From Anaerolineales bacterium (lineage in GTDB: Bacteria > Chloroflexota > Anaerolineae > Anaerolineales > Villigracilaceae): a DNA stretch of 64,000 nt. The stretch spans positions 1 through 64,000 of the forward strand of contig JACKAW010000008.1 in the NCBI GenBank assembly GCA_020634885.1, given 5' to 3'. Positions within the stretch are counted from its first letter, which is position 1, and every line of letters starts with the position of its first letter. A model generated the notes under the pieces. The model ran no database searches and was not told the origin of the DNA. It saw only the letters and a program-made list of their open reading frames with translations. Shown one piece after another: positions 16,361 through 25,078 of this stretch. The position numbers and the translations under genes are program-made.

Positions 16361-16392
16361 AGACCGTGGAAGAAATTCCACGGTCTTTTTCT
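16361..16392 (+). terminator. terminator after jag
   Basis: AGACCGTGGAA (16361-16371) and TTCCACGGTCT (16376-16386) form a perfect 11-bp stem with a GAAA tetraloop and a TTTTTCTT tail. Confidence 0.9.
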
Positions 16393-16448
16393 TACTTTTT
16401 TCATCTTGACCTCATAGGAATGAAGAAAGGGGAAAGAGTTCACTACGG

Positions 16449-16454
16449 TATAAT
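16449..16454 (+). promoter_or_regulatory. -10 box for a leaderless PfkB-kinase mRNA
   Basis: A perfect TATAAT ends 6 nt before ATG 16461; no ribosome binding site is present. Confidence 0.5.
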
Positions 16455-16460
16455 TTGCCC

Positions 16461-17303
16461 ATGCTTGAGCCTCTCCCTGTAGATTACCTGCTGATCGGTC
16501 ATGTGGCAGTAGACCTGACGCCTTCGGGCAAACAGCTTGGCGGCACGGTAAGCTACTCGGCATTAACTGCGCTGGCAATGGGTATGAGAGTTGGCATTGT
16601 CACCTCGGCTGGAGAAGATGCGCCGTTGCACCTTCTTGACGGGGTTCAGATCGTAAATATCCCATCCAAGACCAGCACCATTTTTGAGAACGTCTACACC
16701 GAAAGCGGACGCAAACAAACCTTGCATGGACAGGCAGAGCGCATCACATACGAGCACATTCCACAGGCATGGCAAAACGCTCCAGTCGTTCATCTTGCGC
16801 CCATTGCGCAGGAGGTAGACCCCACACTGACAGAAATGTTCCCTGCATCGTGGGTGGGGGTGACGCCGCAAGGCTGGATGCGGGCGTGGGACGAAAAGGG
16901 TTCAGTGTTTGCTAAGGCTTGGGAAAACAGCGAACAGGTTCTCAGTAGGGTTGGAGGCGTGGTCATGTCGCTCGAAGATATTAATCACGATCTCGAACTG
17001 GTCGAATGGATGGCGCATCACACCCGTCTGCTTTGCCTGACAGAAGGTGAAAATGGAGCAGTCTTGCATTGGCATGGCGACCGCAGACGATACCGCCCTC
17101 TTTCGGTGAAGGAAGTGGATGCGACCGGTGCGGGCGATATTTTTACGGCAGGTTTTTTTACGCGGCTTTACCAAACGAAAGACCCCTGGGAAGCTGCGCG
17201 TTTTGCGACACACCTTGCGGCGTATTCAGTGACACGAGTAGGTTTGCTGGGTATTCCAACCCATGAAGAAATTGAGCATTGCAAGATGGAGGTTTTGTCT
17301 TGA
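16461..17303 (+). CDS. PfkB/ribokinase-family kinase
   Basis: 280 residues from ATG 16461 (an in-frame TTG 6 nt upstream lies in the promoter). The N-terminus has DYLLIGHVAVDLTPSGKQLGGTVSYSALTALAMG, the sugar-binding GG motif, and the C-terminus has VDATGAGDIFTAGFF, the anion hole with the catalytic Asp of the DTxGAGD motif. The family phosphorylates sugars, nucleosides or similar alcohols; the substrate cannot be told. The stop overlaps the TTG start of parA, so it is co-transcribed with the partition genes, which is an unusual neighbourhood. Confidence 0.88.
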   Translation: MLEPLPVDYLLIGHVAVDLTPSGKQLGGTVSYSALTALAMGMRVGIVTSAGEDAPLHLLDGVQIVNIPSKTSTIFENVYTESGRKQTLHGQAERITYEHIPQAWQNAPVVHLAPIAQEVDPTLTEMFPASWVGVTPQGWMRAWDEKGSVFAKAWENSEQVLSRVGGVVMSLEDINHDLELVEWMAHHTRLLCLTEGENGAVLHWHGDRRRYRPLSVKEVDATGAGDIFTAGFFTRLYQTKDPWEAARFATHLAAYSVTRVGLLGIPTHEEIEHCKMEVLS

Positions 17304-18070
17304 CGAAAATTTATACTTTGGTGAATCAAAAAGGTGGCGTGGGTAAGACCACTTCGACCATTAATCTTGCGGCGTATTTGGCGAAGCACGGTCAGCGGGT
17401 GTTGGTGGTAGACCTTGACCCGCAGGCGAATGCCACATCTTGTTTGGGTGTGGATAAGTTGACGGTTGAAAATAGTACCTATGATGCGCTGCTGGGCGAA
17501 GAGGATATCTTCCCGTTTATTTTGTTAAATGACCGCCTGAAGTTATCGCTCTTGCCATCGGCGCCTGAGTTGGCGGGCGCCGAGGTGGAATTGGTGGATG
17601 AGCTTGCGCGTGAGTCTCGTTTGCGTAAGGCGATCCTCAAAGTGGCAAATCGCTATGATTATGTGCTGGTGGATTGTCCGCCTTCGCTTGGGCTGTTGAC
17701 CATTAACGGCTTGATGGCGGCGATGGATGGTGTGATCGTGCCGGTGCAGTGCGAATATCTTGCGCTCGAAGGATTGGGACAATTGACCCAAACCATTGAA
17801 CGCGTGCGCGCGGCTATTTTTCCTGATCTGAAGGTGCGTGGTGTGATCCTGACCATGTACGACACCCGAACCAATCTCTCGGCAGATGTGGTGCGCGAGG
17901 TGAACAAGCACTTCCCGAATCAGGTGTTCAAGAGCATCATCCCCCGCAATATTCGTCTGGCAGAGGCGCCTTCGTATGGGTTGCCGATCTCTGAATATGC
18001 GCCGAATTCTCCGGGTGCAGATGCGTATGAGGCATTGGCGAAAGAATTGGTTCGAGGCGATAAAAATTAA
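17300..18070 (+). CDS. parA: chromosome partitioning ATPase ParA/Soj
   Basis: 256 residues from TTG 17300, with GGAGG 7 nt before and a TTGA overlap with the upstream stop. A TTG at 17279 in the same frame would add 7 residues and lacks a site. The deviant Walker A is NQKGGVGKTTST with the signature Lys; DLDPQANAT (Walker A') and VLVDCPPSLGLLT (Walker B) follow. The protein forms ATP-dependent gradients on the nucleoid that move ParB-bound origins. parB follows after a 57-nt gap filled by a CACAAAG inverted repeat. Confidence 0.95.
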   Translation: MTKIYTLVNQKGGVGKTTSTINLAAYLAKHGQRVLVVDLDPQANATSCLGVDKLTVENSTYDALLGEEDIFPFILLNDRLKLSLLPSAPELAGAEVELVDELARESRLRKAILKVANRYDYVLVDCPPSLGLLTINGLMAAMDGVIVPVQCEYLALEGLGQLTQTIERVRAAIFPDLKVRGVILTMYDTRTNLSADVVREVNKHFPNQVFKSIIPRNIRLAEAPSYGLPISEYAPNSPGADAYEALAKELVRGDKN

Positions 18071-18115
18071 CCACAAAGTATCACAAAGGAAAACCTTCAA
18101 ATCCTTTGTGGTTGA
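18067..18115. repeat. CACAAAG inverted repeat between parA and parB
   Basis: TTAACCACAAAG at the left is matched by CTTTGTGGTTGAA at the right, with another CACAAAGG step inside. The TAA stop of parA (18068-18070) is part of the left arm. It resembles the GCGAAT and CACGGATT arrays elsewhere in this window in design though not in sequence. Confidence 0.6.
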
Positions 18116-18127
18116 AAAGGTAGAAAT

Positions 18128-19012
18128 ATGGCTCAACGAAAAGGTCTTGGCAAAGGTTTAGATGCACTCATCCCCGGCGGGGGGAAGGCGGCTGTACCCC
18201 CTGCAAATACAAATAAAAGCGGCGGACAGACGGTAACTGGCGGGGTTCAAGAAGTTCCCGTAGAAGCGATCAAACGCAATCCACGCCAGCCGCGTGTTCA
18301 TTTCAAAGAAGAGCAGTTGGATGAGCTAGCCGCGTCAATTCAGGAACATGGCGTGATTCAACCGTTGATTGTCTCGCCGCAAGGTAATGGGACGTTTATT
18401 CTCATTGCGGGGGAACGGCGTTGGCAGGCTTCGCAGCGGGCGGGTTTGAAAACCGTGCCTGTGGTTTCACGTCAGGCAAATAACCAGGAACTGCTTGAGG
18501 TTGCCCTCATCGAAAACGTGCAGCGTTCAGATTTGAACGCCATGGAAGAAGCCGAAGCCTATCACCAGCTTTCTGAGGAATTTGGTCTTTCACATGAAAT
18601 GATCGCCAGGCGCGTTGGCAAGAGCCGTGTGGCAGTGACCAATACCATGCGCCTCACCAACCTTGCGGATGTGGTCAAGCAGGCGTTGGTGGATGAGAAG
18701 ATTACAGAAGGTCATGCGCGTGTGCTGCTTTCACTTTCCACGCAAAAGGCTCAATCTTCTGCTTTGCAGACTGTCATCAACCTTTCTCTAAGCGTCCGCC
18801 AAACTGAGGATTTGATCCGCAAACTGACAGGCTTTAAGCCGGTCAAGGCGAAGAAGGCAACGGTCAGCGCCGATGTGATTGACGTGGAAAAACGCCTCCA
18901 ACGCAGTTTGGGTACGAAAGTCTCGCTCAAGCACGGCAAGAAGGGCGGCACGGTGACGATTTACTATTATTCTGATGAAGAGTTAGACGAATTGCTGAAG
19001 AAGATGACGTAA
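18128..19012 (+). CDS. parB: chromosome partitioning protein ParB/Spo0J
   Basis: 294 residues beginning MAQRKGLGKGLDALIPGG, the typical ParA-stimulating N-terminus. The CTPase/ParB domain follows (IKRNPRQPRVHF, LIAGERRWQASQRAG with the GERRxRA box, ALIENVQRSDLNAMEEAEAY), then the DNA-binding helix-turn-helix (SHEMIARRVGKSRVAVTNTMRL) and a C-terminal dimerisation region. It loads at parS and spreads as a CTP-dependent clamp. I could not find a convincing parS in the window. The amidohydrolase gene follows after 3 nt. Confidence 0.95.
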   Translation: MAQRKGLGKGLDALIPGGGKAAVPPANTNKSGGQTVTGGVQEVPVEAIKRNPRQPRVHFKEEQLDELAASIQEHGVIQPLIVSPQGNGTFILIAGERRWQASQRAGLKTVPVVSRQANNQELLEVALIENVQRSDLNAMEEAEAYHQLSEEFGLSHEMIARRVGKSRVAVTNTMRLTNLADVVKQALVDEKITEGHARVLLSLSTQKAQSSALQTVINLSLSVRQTEDLIRKLTGFKPVKAKKATVSADVIDVEKRLQRSLGTKVSLKHGKKGGTVTIYYYSDEELDELLKKMT

Positions 19013-19015
19013 ACT

Positions 19016-20596
19016 ATGAAACTCCTTTACAACGCCAACATACACACCCTTGATTCGTCCAATCCGCACGCTTCTGCGATTCTCATCGCGGGCGGGCGGA
19101 TTATTGCTGTGGGAAGCAAAGACCAGCTTGAAACCATTGCACATGGCAAAGTCGAAAAGCAAGATATGAAAGGCAAGACCATCCTGCCTGGGCTGACCGA
19201 TGCGCACATCCATATGCAGTTTTATTCGCTGGGACTTTCCAAAGTGGATTGCGAAACCAAGACAAAAGAAGAATGTCTGCGGCGGGTGGGGGAGCGTGCG
19301 CGCAACTCCAAGGCGGGCGAATGGGTGTTGGGGCATGGCTGGCAGCAAAATGATTGGGATGGTGAATTCCCAACCGCTGCGGAACTCGATGCCGTTGCGC
19401 CAAATAACCCTGTGTACCTCACCGCCAAGTCGCTTCATGCGGCGTGGGCGAATACACCTGCGCTGAAGTTGGCAAATATCACGGATACGACGCCAGACCC
19501 GAAAGACGGCTCCATACATCGGGATGCGAATGGCAAAGCGACCGGCGTGATGTTAGAAACGGCTATGGCGTTGGTCAATGCTGCGGTGCCAGAACCAACT
19601 TTGGCTGAGATCGAAGCGGCGATGCTTCGCGCTCAATCTGTGCTGTGGAAGATGGGCGTTACCGGCATCCACGATTTTGACCGCCGCGATTCGTTCATGG
19701 CATTGCAATCTCTGCGGGCACAAGGTAAATTAAAATTGCGCGTGTGCAAAAATATCCCTGTTGAAAGTGTGCAACAGGCAAACGACCTCGGTCTGCGCAC
19801 TGGCTTTGGCGATGAAATGCTTTGGCTTGGCTCGGTAAAAGTTTTTATGGACGGCGCACTCGGTCCGCGCACGGCGGCGATGTTCCAGCCTTATGAGAAT
19901 GAACCTGAAAATAAGGGCATTCTCAACATGGATGGCGAAGAACTTTTTGAACACGCTCGCAAAGCCGCTGATGTTGGCTTGAGCATGACCGTCCACGCGA
20001 TTGGTGATAAAGCCAATCACGAAGTGCTCAACGCATTTGAACAATTGCGCAATTATGAAACGCAACATAACCTGCCGCATCTGCGTCACCGCATTGAGCA
20101 TGTGCAGGTCATTCATCCCGATGATGCGCCGCGCCTTGCAAAGCTGAATGTTATCGCTTCGATGCAGCCCATTCATGCCACCTCCGATATGTTCGCCGCA
20201 GACCGTTATTGGGGCGAACGCGCCAAACTCTCGTATGCCTGGCGAACTCAATTGGATTATGGCGCCGTGCTCGCTTTTGGATCGGATGCGCCCGTGGAAT
20301 CGCCCAATCCATTTTTAGGATTGTATGCCGCCATCACCCGTCAACGCGCAGACGGTTCTCCCTCCGCCGAGGGTTGGTTGCCCGAACAAAAATTGACCCT
20401 CGCCGAAGCCTTGTCTGGCTACACCATCGGCGCGGCGTACACGGCAAATGCTGAAAACCGCCTCGGCAAATTGGCAGAAAATTATCACGCCGATCTGATC
20501 GTGTTGGATGAAGATCCGTTTAAGATCGTCCCCGAATGCTTGTTAACAATGACCCCGTCCGCTGTCATGATTGATGGTGATTGGGTTATTCAATAG
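19016..20596 (+). CDS. amidohydrolase of the YtcJ-like (Amidohydro_3) family
   Basis: 526 residues, full length. Metal-site motifs are DAHIHMQFYSLG near residue 65, the HAIGDKAN and RIEHVQVI histidines, and GSDAPVESPNPFLGLYAAITRQ with the catalytic Asp. A C-terminal beta-sandwich segment (RLGKLAENYHADLIVLDEDPF) is typical. The family hydrolyses amide or imine bonds in varied metabolites; no substrate is indicated. It begins 3 nt after parB, so it is probably co-transcribed. Confidence 0.88.
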   Translation: MKLLYNANIHTLDSSNPHASAILIAGGRIIAVGSKDQLETIAHGKVEKQDMKGKTILPGLTDAHIHMQFYSLGLSKVDCETKTKEECLRRVGERARNSKAGEWVLGHGWQQNDWDGEFPTAAELDAVAPNNPVYLTAKSLHAAWANTPALKLANITDTTPDPKDGSIHRDANGKATGVMLETAMALVNAAVPEPTLAEIEAAMLRAQSVLWKMGVTGIHDFDRRDSFMALQSLRAQGKLKLRVCKNIPVESVQQANDLGLRTGFGDEMLWLGSVKVFMDGALGPRTAAMFQPYENEPENKGILNMDGEELFEHARKAADVGLSMTVHAIGDKANHEVLNAFEQLRNYETQHNLPHLRHRIEHVQVIHPDDAPRLAKLNVIASMQPIHATSDMFAADRYWGERAKLSYAWRTQLDYGAVLAFGSDAPVESPNPFLGLYAAITRQRADGSPSAEGWLPEQKLTLAEALSGYTIGAAYTANAENRLGKLAENYHADLIVLDEDPFKIVPECLLTMTPSAVMIDGDWVIQ

Positions 20597-20622
20597 AGAA
20601 ACCAAAGCAGAAAAGAGGCAAA

Positions 20623-21645
20623 ATGACGAGCGCTCCTCCCAAACTATCTCCAGAAATGCTTGTGCCACGCATGGGGGAATATCTTGTCCAAAAGGGGCTG
20701 ATCAGTGAACTAGATCTTCAACGTGCGCTCACACTTCAACAAGAAGCCATAAGCAAAGGCGAACATGCCCTATTGGGGCAGGCGCTCATGGATTTAAACC
20801 TGTTGGATCGGGATACGTTGGATCAGGTGATCACTGAGCAGATCATCCAATTGCGCTCTGCTTTGCAATCGGCAAACCGCAACCTGGAGCAGCGCGTCCG
20901 TGAACGTACCGCCGACCTGAATGACGCCCTAAACCGCCTTTCTGAGCTAAACCAGATGAAGGCAAATTTTGTTTCCAATATTTCTCACGAACTTCGCACT
21001 CCATTAACCCATATCAAAGGCTATCTTGAATTGCTGGTTTCAGGGTCGCTGGGTGATGTTTCAGATGAACAGAAGCACGCGCTCACGGTCAGCCAGCGCT
21101 CGGCAGGTAAATTGGAAGATTTGATCGAAGACTTGATCATGTTCTCGCTTGCCTCCAAGGGCGAGTTGAGCATGAAATTGGGCAGTGTAGATATTCACCG
21201 TCTTGTAAATCTTGCCGCCAAATCTGCAAGGCGCAAAGCAGAAGGTCGTGGTGTGTCGGTGTTGGTAGAGTCTCCCGAAGCCATGCCGTTCGTTCAGGCA
21301 GATGGTGAAAAAATCAGTTGGGTGATCTCGCAACTGGTGGATAATGGGATCAAGTTCACGCCAGATGGCGGGACGGTAACTATTTCATTGGAAGAAGAAG
21401 GAAAAAACCTGATACGCATTGGGGTGAGTGATACCGGTGTGGGTATTCCACAAAACCGCTTGAAAGAGGTTTTTGAACCATTTCACCAGTTGGATGGATC
21501 CTCAACCCGTCGTTATGGCGGGACGGGACTGGGCTTGTCTTTGGTTCGCCAGATCGTTGAAGCGCATGGTTCCCTGCTGGATGTGAAATCTGCCGAGGGG
21601 AAGGGCGCGACCTTTAAGTTCCCACTTTTAGTAATTCGAGAATAA
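20623..21645 (+). CDS. histidine kinase with N-terminal MshEN (c-di-GMP-type) domain
   Basis: 340 residues from ATG 20623 behind AAGAGG; an earlier ATG at 20581 lies inside the amidohydrolase. Residues about 14-78 carry two tandem L-G-x-x-L...L...L..Q repeats (RMGEYLVQKGLISELDLQRA, then LLGQALMDLNLLDRDTLDQV) of the GspE N-terminal/MshEN type, known in other proteins to bind c-di-GMP. A coiled coil (NRNLEQRVRERTADLNDALN) leads to HisKA (SNISHELRTPLTHIKG) and HATPase (DNGIKFTPDGG, VSDTGVGIP, GGTGLGLSLV). There is no transmembrane segment, so it is a cytoplasmic sensor. Confidence 0.88.
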   Translation: MTSAPPKLSPEMLVPRMGEYLVQKGLISELDLQRALTLQQEAISKGEHALLGQALMDLNLLDRDTLDQVITEQIIQLRSALQSANRNLEQRVRERTADLNDALNRLSELNQMKANFVSNISHELRTPLTHIKGYLELLVSGSLGDVSDEQKHALTVSQRSAGKLEDLIEDLIMFSLASKGELSMKLGSVDIHRLVNLAAKSARRKAEGRGVSVLVESPEAMPFVQADGEKISWVISQLVDNGIKFTPDGGTVTISLEEEGKNLIRIGVSDTGVGIPQNRLKEVFEPFHQLDGSSTRRYGGTGLGLSLVRQIVEAHGSLLDVKSAEGKGATFKFPLLVIRE

Positions 21646-21653
21646 ATCTCATT

Positions 21654-22841
21654 ATGAATAAAGACACACTGGTACAACTTGACGGCGTCTTTCGGGAAAT
21701 GCAATCTGCTGAGGATTGGAAAAACGCCCTGGATATTATGTTCACGTCCATGCGTGGGCTGTTTGTTTTTGATAATGTCGCCATCTATACCCTGGATGAC
21801 CGGGCAAAAGGTTTGGATGTGGTCTACGCCCGCGCATTGGGTCGTGGAAAAACAGCCGAAGCCGATGCTTCATGGGGGGAAGGTATCGCTTCGGATGTGA
21901 TCCAAAACGAACACATGATCATTCGTGGTCCGTTGCAGGATGCAAGCCCGAACAATCGTTTATCGCAGATCCACATGCTGGGCATTCCCTTGTATGTGGC
22001 ATCAAAATTACATGGGGCGCTTCTCTTCGTGCGGTTTGGCGGACCAGAGTATTTAGATTTGCATATTCATGTTGCGTCCCTTCAGGCTGTATGGGCATCG
22101 TCACTTTTGGAGCGTAAACAACTTCAGGAAGCACGCGCCGAATTGGATTCTGTACAAAGGCAAATGCGGCTTCAGGATGATTTTGTCTCAACCATATCGC
22201 ATGAATTACGAACCCCGCTTGGGTTTATCAAAGGATACAGCACAAGCCTGCTTCGGCAGGACACCATATGGGATGAAGCCACGCAGCGGGAATTTCTTAC
22301 CATTATTGACGAAGAGGCAGATCGGCTGGCTAAATTGATCGAAGATATGCTCGAATCAGCCCGTCTACAAAGCAAGACGATCCAGTTCAAATTTTCGCCG
22401 GTCCGCCTGGATGCATTGGTAAGAGATGTGGTGGCAAGGACAAAAACACACCACCACACATTGGACATCGAATTAAATATGGATGTCCTTCCGCCTGTAT
22501 TGGCAGATGGGGTGCGCTTTTCGCAAGTTCTGGAAAATTTGATCGGCAACGCGATCAAATACGCCCCGGAATCCAGGATCGTGATCCAAGGCGCTTACAT
22601 CGACAATAAAGTGCTGATCTCAGTGAACGATGAAGGGGAGGGAATCCCCGCCGAATATATTCCATTTCTGTTTGAGCGTTTTTATCGTGTGCCTGGCGAA
22701 CGCACAGTAACGGGGACGGGTCTTGGGTTGTATATTTGCAAGCAAATTGTTATGGCGCATCATGGTAATATTTGGGTAGAGTCAGTGTTGGATCGCGGTA
22801 CGACCTTTTTTATAGAACTACCTGCGAACCCAACGCTTTGA
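21654..22841 (+). CDS. GAF-domain sensor histidine kinase
   Basis: 395 residues. Residues 1-160 are GAF-like (SAEDWKNALDIMFTSMRGLFVFDNVAIYTLDD), followed by a coiled linker, HisKA with STISHELRTPLGFIKG, and HATPase with ENLIGNAIKYAPES, VNDEGEGIP and GTGLGLYICKQI. It is soluble. It begins 8 nt after the MshEN kinase and is followed by an OmpR-family regulator, so the three may form a branched phosphorelay. Confidence 0.9.
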   Translation: MNKDTLVQLDGVFREMQSAEDWKNALDIMFTSMRGLFVFDNVAIYTLDDRAKGLDVVYARALGRGKTAEADASWGEGIASDVIQNEHMIIRGPLQDASPNNRLSQIHMLGIPLYVASKLHGALLFVRFGGPEYLDLHIHVASLQAVWASSLLERKQLQEARAELDSVQRQMRLQDDFVSTISHELRTPLGFIKGYSTSLLRQDTIWDEATQREFLTIIDEEADRLAKLIEDMLESARLQSKTIQFKFSPVRLDALVRDVVARTKTHHHTLDIELNMDVLPPVLADGVRFSQVLENLIGNAIKYAPESRIVIQGAYIDNKVLISVNDEGEGIPAEYIPFLFERFYRVPGERTVTGTGLGLYICKQIVMAHHGNIWVESVLDRGTTFFIELPANPTL

Positions 22842-22867
22842 CAACATCGTATTTTCAAGGAGCTATT

Positions 22868-23563
22868 ATGGCAAAGCGTATTCTGATTGTGGATGATGAA
22901 CCCCGCTATCTTCGCCTCTTGGAGGCGAATTTGCGAACCGAAGGGTACGAGGTGGCTACTGCACAGGATGGAATGCAGGCGTTGGAGGTTTTTTCTACCA
23001 ATCCGATTGATCTGGTTTTATTGGACGTTATGATGCCCCGCTTGGATGGCTTTGGCGCAACCCAGCGCCTGCGCGAATTTACCAACGTCCCCATTGTGAT
23101 TCTCACTGCGCGAGGAGAAGAACAAGACCGTGTGCGCGGGTTGGACCTCGGAGCAGATGACTATCTCATCAAGCCATTTTCAGCCACAGAGCTCCTTGCC
23201 CGTGTTCGGGCAGTCCTACGCCGGGCTCACGCGCCTGTAGAGACCGGACAAGCACGCTTCTTCACTCACGATAATTTGAGGATCGATTTTGCCCGTGCCG
23301 AAGTTTGGAAAGGCGAAGAACCAGTTTCGCTTTCGGCAACAGAATACCGCCTGCTCCTTCAGTTTGCCCACAACCTTGGCAAAATTCTTACTTCAGAAGA
23401 ATTGCTCACCAGCGTTTGGGGCGCAGAATATAAGAACGATAAAGAAATTCTCTGGGTGAGTATTGCCCGCCTGCGGCAGAAACTCGAAATTGACGCTCAC
23501 TCACCTCAACATATTGTTACACGTTCCGGGTTGGGTTACCTCATGCCGCCCACCGAGTCGTAA
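22868..23563 (+). CDS. OmpR-family response regulator
   Basis: 231 residues from ATG 22868, with AAGGAGC 6 nt before; a longer frame from 22772 overlaps the kinase and has no such site. Receiver: acidic pair DD9-10, Asp53 in LLDVMMP, LTARGEE and Lys in IKPF. The effector domain is a winged helix (LSATEYRLLLQFAHN, WVSIARLRQKLE, RSGLGYLMPP). It is the likely partner of one or both upstream kinases. Confidence 0.92.
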   Translation: MAKRILIVDDEPRYLRLLEANLRTEGYEVATAQDGMQALEVFSTNPIDLVLLDVMMPRLDGFGATQRLREFTNVPIVILTARGEEQDRVRGLDLGADDYLIKPFSATELLARVRAVLRRAHAPVETGQARFFTHDNLRIDFARAEVWKGEEPVSLSATEYRLLLQFAHNLGKILTSEELLTSVWGAEYKNDKEILWVSIARLRQKLEIDAHSPQHIVTRSGLGYLMPPTES

Positions 23564-23604
23564 GGCTGCGCAATCTTCGGGTGTGCGTAGTCGGATAGGA
23601 TGCC

Positions 23605-24753
23605 ATGCCTCAGAAAAAAATTTTGATCGTTGATTCAGATGCCGCGAGCCGTAATTTTATTGCCCGAAAACTGCTTGAAAAAAATTATGAAATTCTTCAA
23701 GTTGATTCTGGCAAAGAAGGTTTGATTTCTACCTGGCGAGACCGACCAGACCTGGTCATTGCCGACCCGGCTATGTCAGATTTAAATGGGGAGGAATTCG
23801 CGTCCAGACTCCGTAATGATCCGCGTACATCTCAGATTCCGCTCATTGCGCTTAGCAGCGATCATAACCCCGCCAGGGTAAAATCCTGCCAGGAATCCGG
23901 CTTTAACGAATACATCATCAAATCAGGACAAGCCGTATCCATGTTGAGCGATGTGATCACCCGTTTATTCGGAGTGACTGCCGGTATTATGAAACAGGGT
24001 GGGCTAATGATGGTGTTTCTCAGCGCCAAGGGAGGAACGGGAACATCATCCATGTGCGCAAACCTGGCTTATAACATTTCCACTATCGAACCAGAATCGA
24101 AAGTCGTAGTTGCCGATTTGGTATTCCCGATTGGTTCCATCGCTCCAATCGTAAACTATACCGAGATGGAAAATATAGTGACCATCGCAGACCGTTCTCC
24201 AATACAAGCGGATGCAGCCTTCTTTGCAAACGAATTACCCAGGGTCAAACCATGGAACTTTAGCCTATTGCCGGGGTCTCCAGACCCTGATCTGAGCAAC
24301 CAATTAAATGTTGGACGAATTTGGGAGATTATTTCTGAATTAAAGTCGGTGTATGATTACGTGCTGATCGATGTAGGTCGTTCTCTCTCAAAGATCACAC
24401 TCCCCTTGATACAACATGCAGACCTTGCCATCATGCTTATTAGTACTGATGAAAGCACTATTATGCTGACAAAGAGCGCATTAAGCTTCTTGAAGACAAA
24501 AGGTGTTAAAGAGGAAGCGATTTATACAATTTTGAATCGACATGCCGGATTGGAAGGATTAAGTAAACAAGGCGCCGAAACGATCCTGAATATCAAGATC
24601 AATGCGGCGATTCCATACCTTGGCACACAATACAGTTTTGCAAACAGCCAGCACGTCCCTTATACGTTAAAATTCCCTTCAGATACCGCATCCATAATTT
24701 TCAAAGAAGCTGCTCAAGAGTCCATGGCTGTTGCCCAAAAAAATCGCGGCTAA
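23605..24753 (+). CDS. TadZ/CpaE-like protein: receiver-like domain plus ParA/MinD-like ATPase with degenerate Walker A
   Basis: 382 residues. The N-terminal 125 residues are receiver-like (ILIVDSDAASRNFIARKLLE, DLVIADPAMSDLNG), with Asp still present at the phosphorylation site but the switch region altered. From about 133 a MinD/ParA-like domain follows: VFLSAKGGTGTSSMCANLAY. The Walker A lysine of KGGxGKT is replaced by Thr (KGGTGTSS), as in atypical TadZ proteins, so ATP turnover is doubtful. TadZ proteins place type IVc (Tad) pilus machinery at the pole. It precedes a TadA-type ATPase, supporting that role. Confidence 0.82.
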   Translation: MPQKKILIVDSDAASRNFIARKLLEKNYEILQVDSGKEGLISTWRDRPDLVIADPAMSDLNGEEFASRLRNDPRTSQIPLIALSSDHNPARVKSCQESGFNEYIIKSGQAVSMLSDVITRLFGVTAGIMKQGGLMMVFLSAKGGTGTSSMCANLAYNISTIEPESKVVVADLVFPIGSIAPIVNYTEMENIVTIADRSPIQADAAFFANELPRVKPWNFSLLPGSPDPDLSNQLNVGRIWEIISELKSVYDYVLIDVGRSLSKITLPLIQHADLAIMLISTDESTIMLTKSALSFLKTKGVKEEAIYTILNRHAGLEGLSKQGAETILNIKINAAIPYLGTQYSFANSQHVPYTLKFPSDTASIIFKEAAQESMAVAQKNRG

Positions 24754-24781
24754 CCGTTGCTCTGGAAAATGGGAGAATACA

Positions 24782-25078
24782 ATGACAATTGAATATGATG
24801 AAAAGGGAAAATATTACACAGACATAATATCGAAAACTCCCATCCCTTCAGCGATCCAAACAGCTACTCACCTAATTCGCGGCACAATTCATGTGCGAAG
24901 AGAGTGGCGCATAAAAGATGAACTGGAATCAGAAGGCGCATTCATTGCAGTTACCAATGCAGAAGTTTTTTCTTCAGATGGATCCATTCTTTACCAACCC
25001 CCTTTCCTTGCTATTCGAAAGGACCAGATTATCTGGATCATACCTACAGAAGATGAAAACGAGCAGGGGGGTGAATAA
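24782..25078 (+). CDS. small conserved protein between tadZ-like and tadA genes
   Basis: 98 residues from ATG 24782 (behind GGGAGAA), ending in a TAATG overlap with the secretion ATPase gene. It is beta-rich, with several aromatic residues (LIRGTIHVRREWRIKDELESEG, IAVTNAEVFSSDGSIL), no membrane span and no cysteines. I do not recognise the family. Translational coupling to the ATPase suggests a shared complex. Confidence 0.65.
   Translation: MTIEYDEKGKYYTDIISKTPIPSAIQTATHLIRGTIHVRREWRIKDELESEGAFIAVTNAEVFSSDGSILYQPPFLAIRKDQIIWIIPTEDENEQGGE

Noticed and set aside
17449..17457. Perfect DnaA-box word TGTGGATAA in parA
   Set aside because: A single copy inside codons for GVDKL, with no cluster around it; expected by chance.
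18461..18480. Half of a parS-like site (GGTTTCACGT) inside parB
   Set aside because: The right half does not match TGTTTCACGTGAAACA; no full parS found in the window. A second partial match at 29622-29635 also fails outside the CACGTG core.
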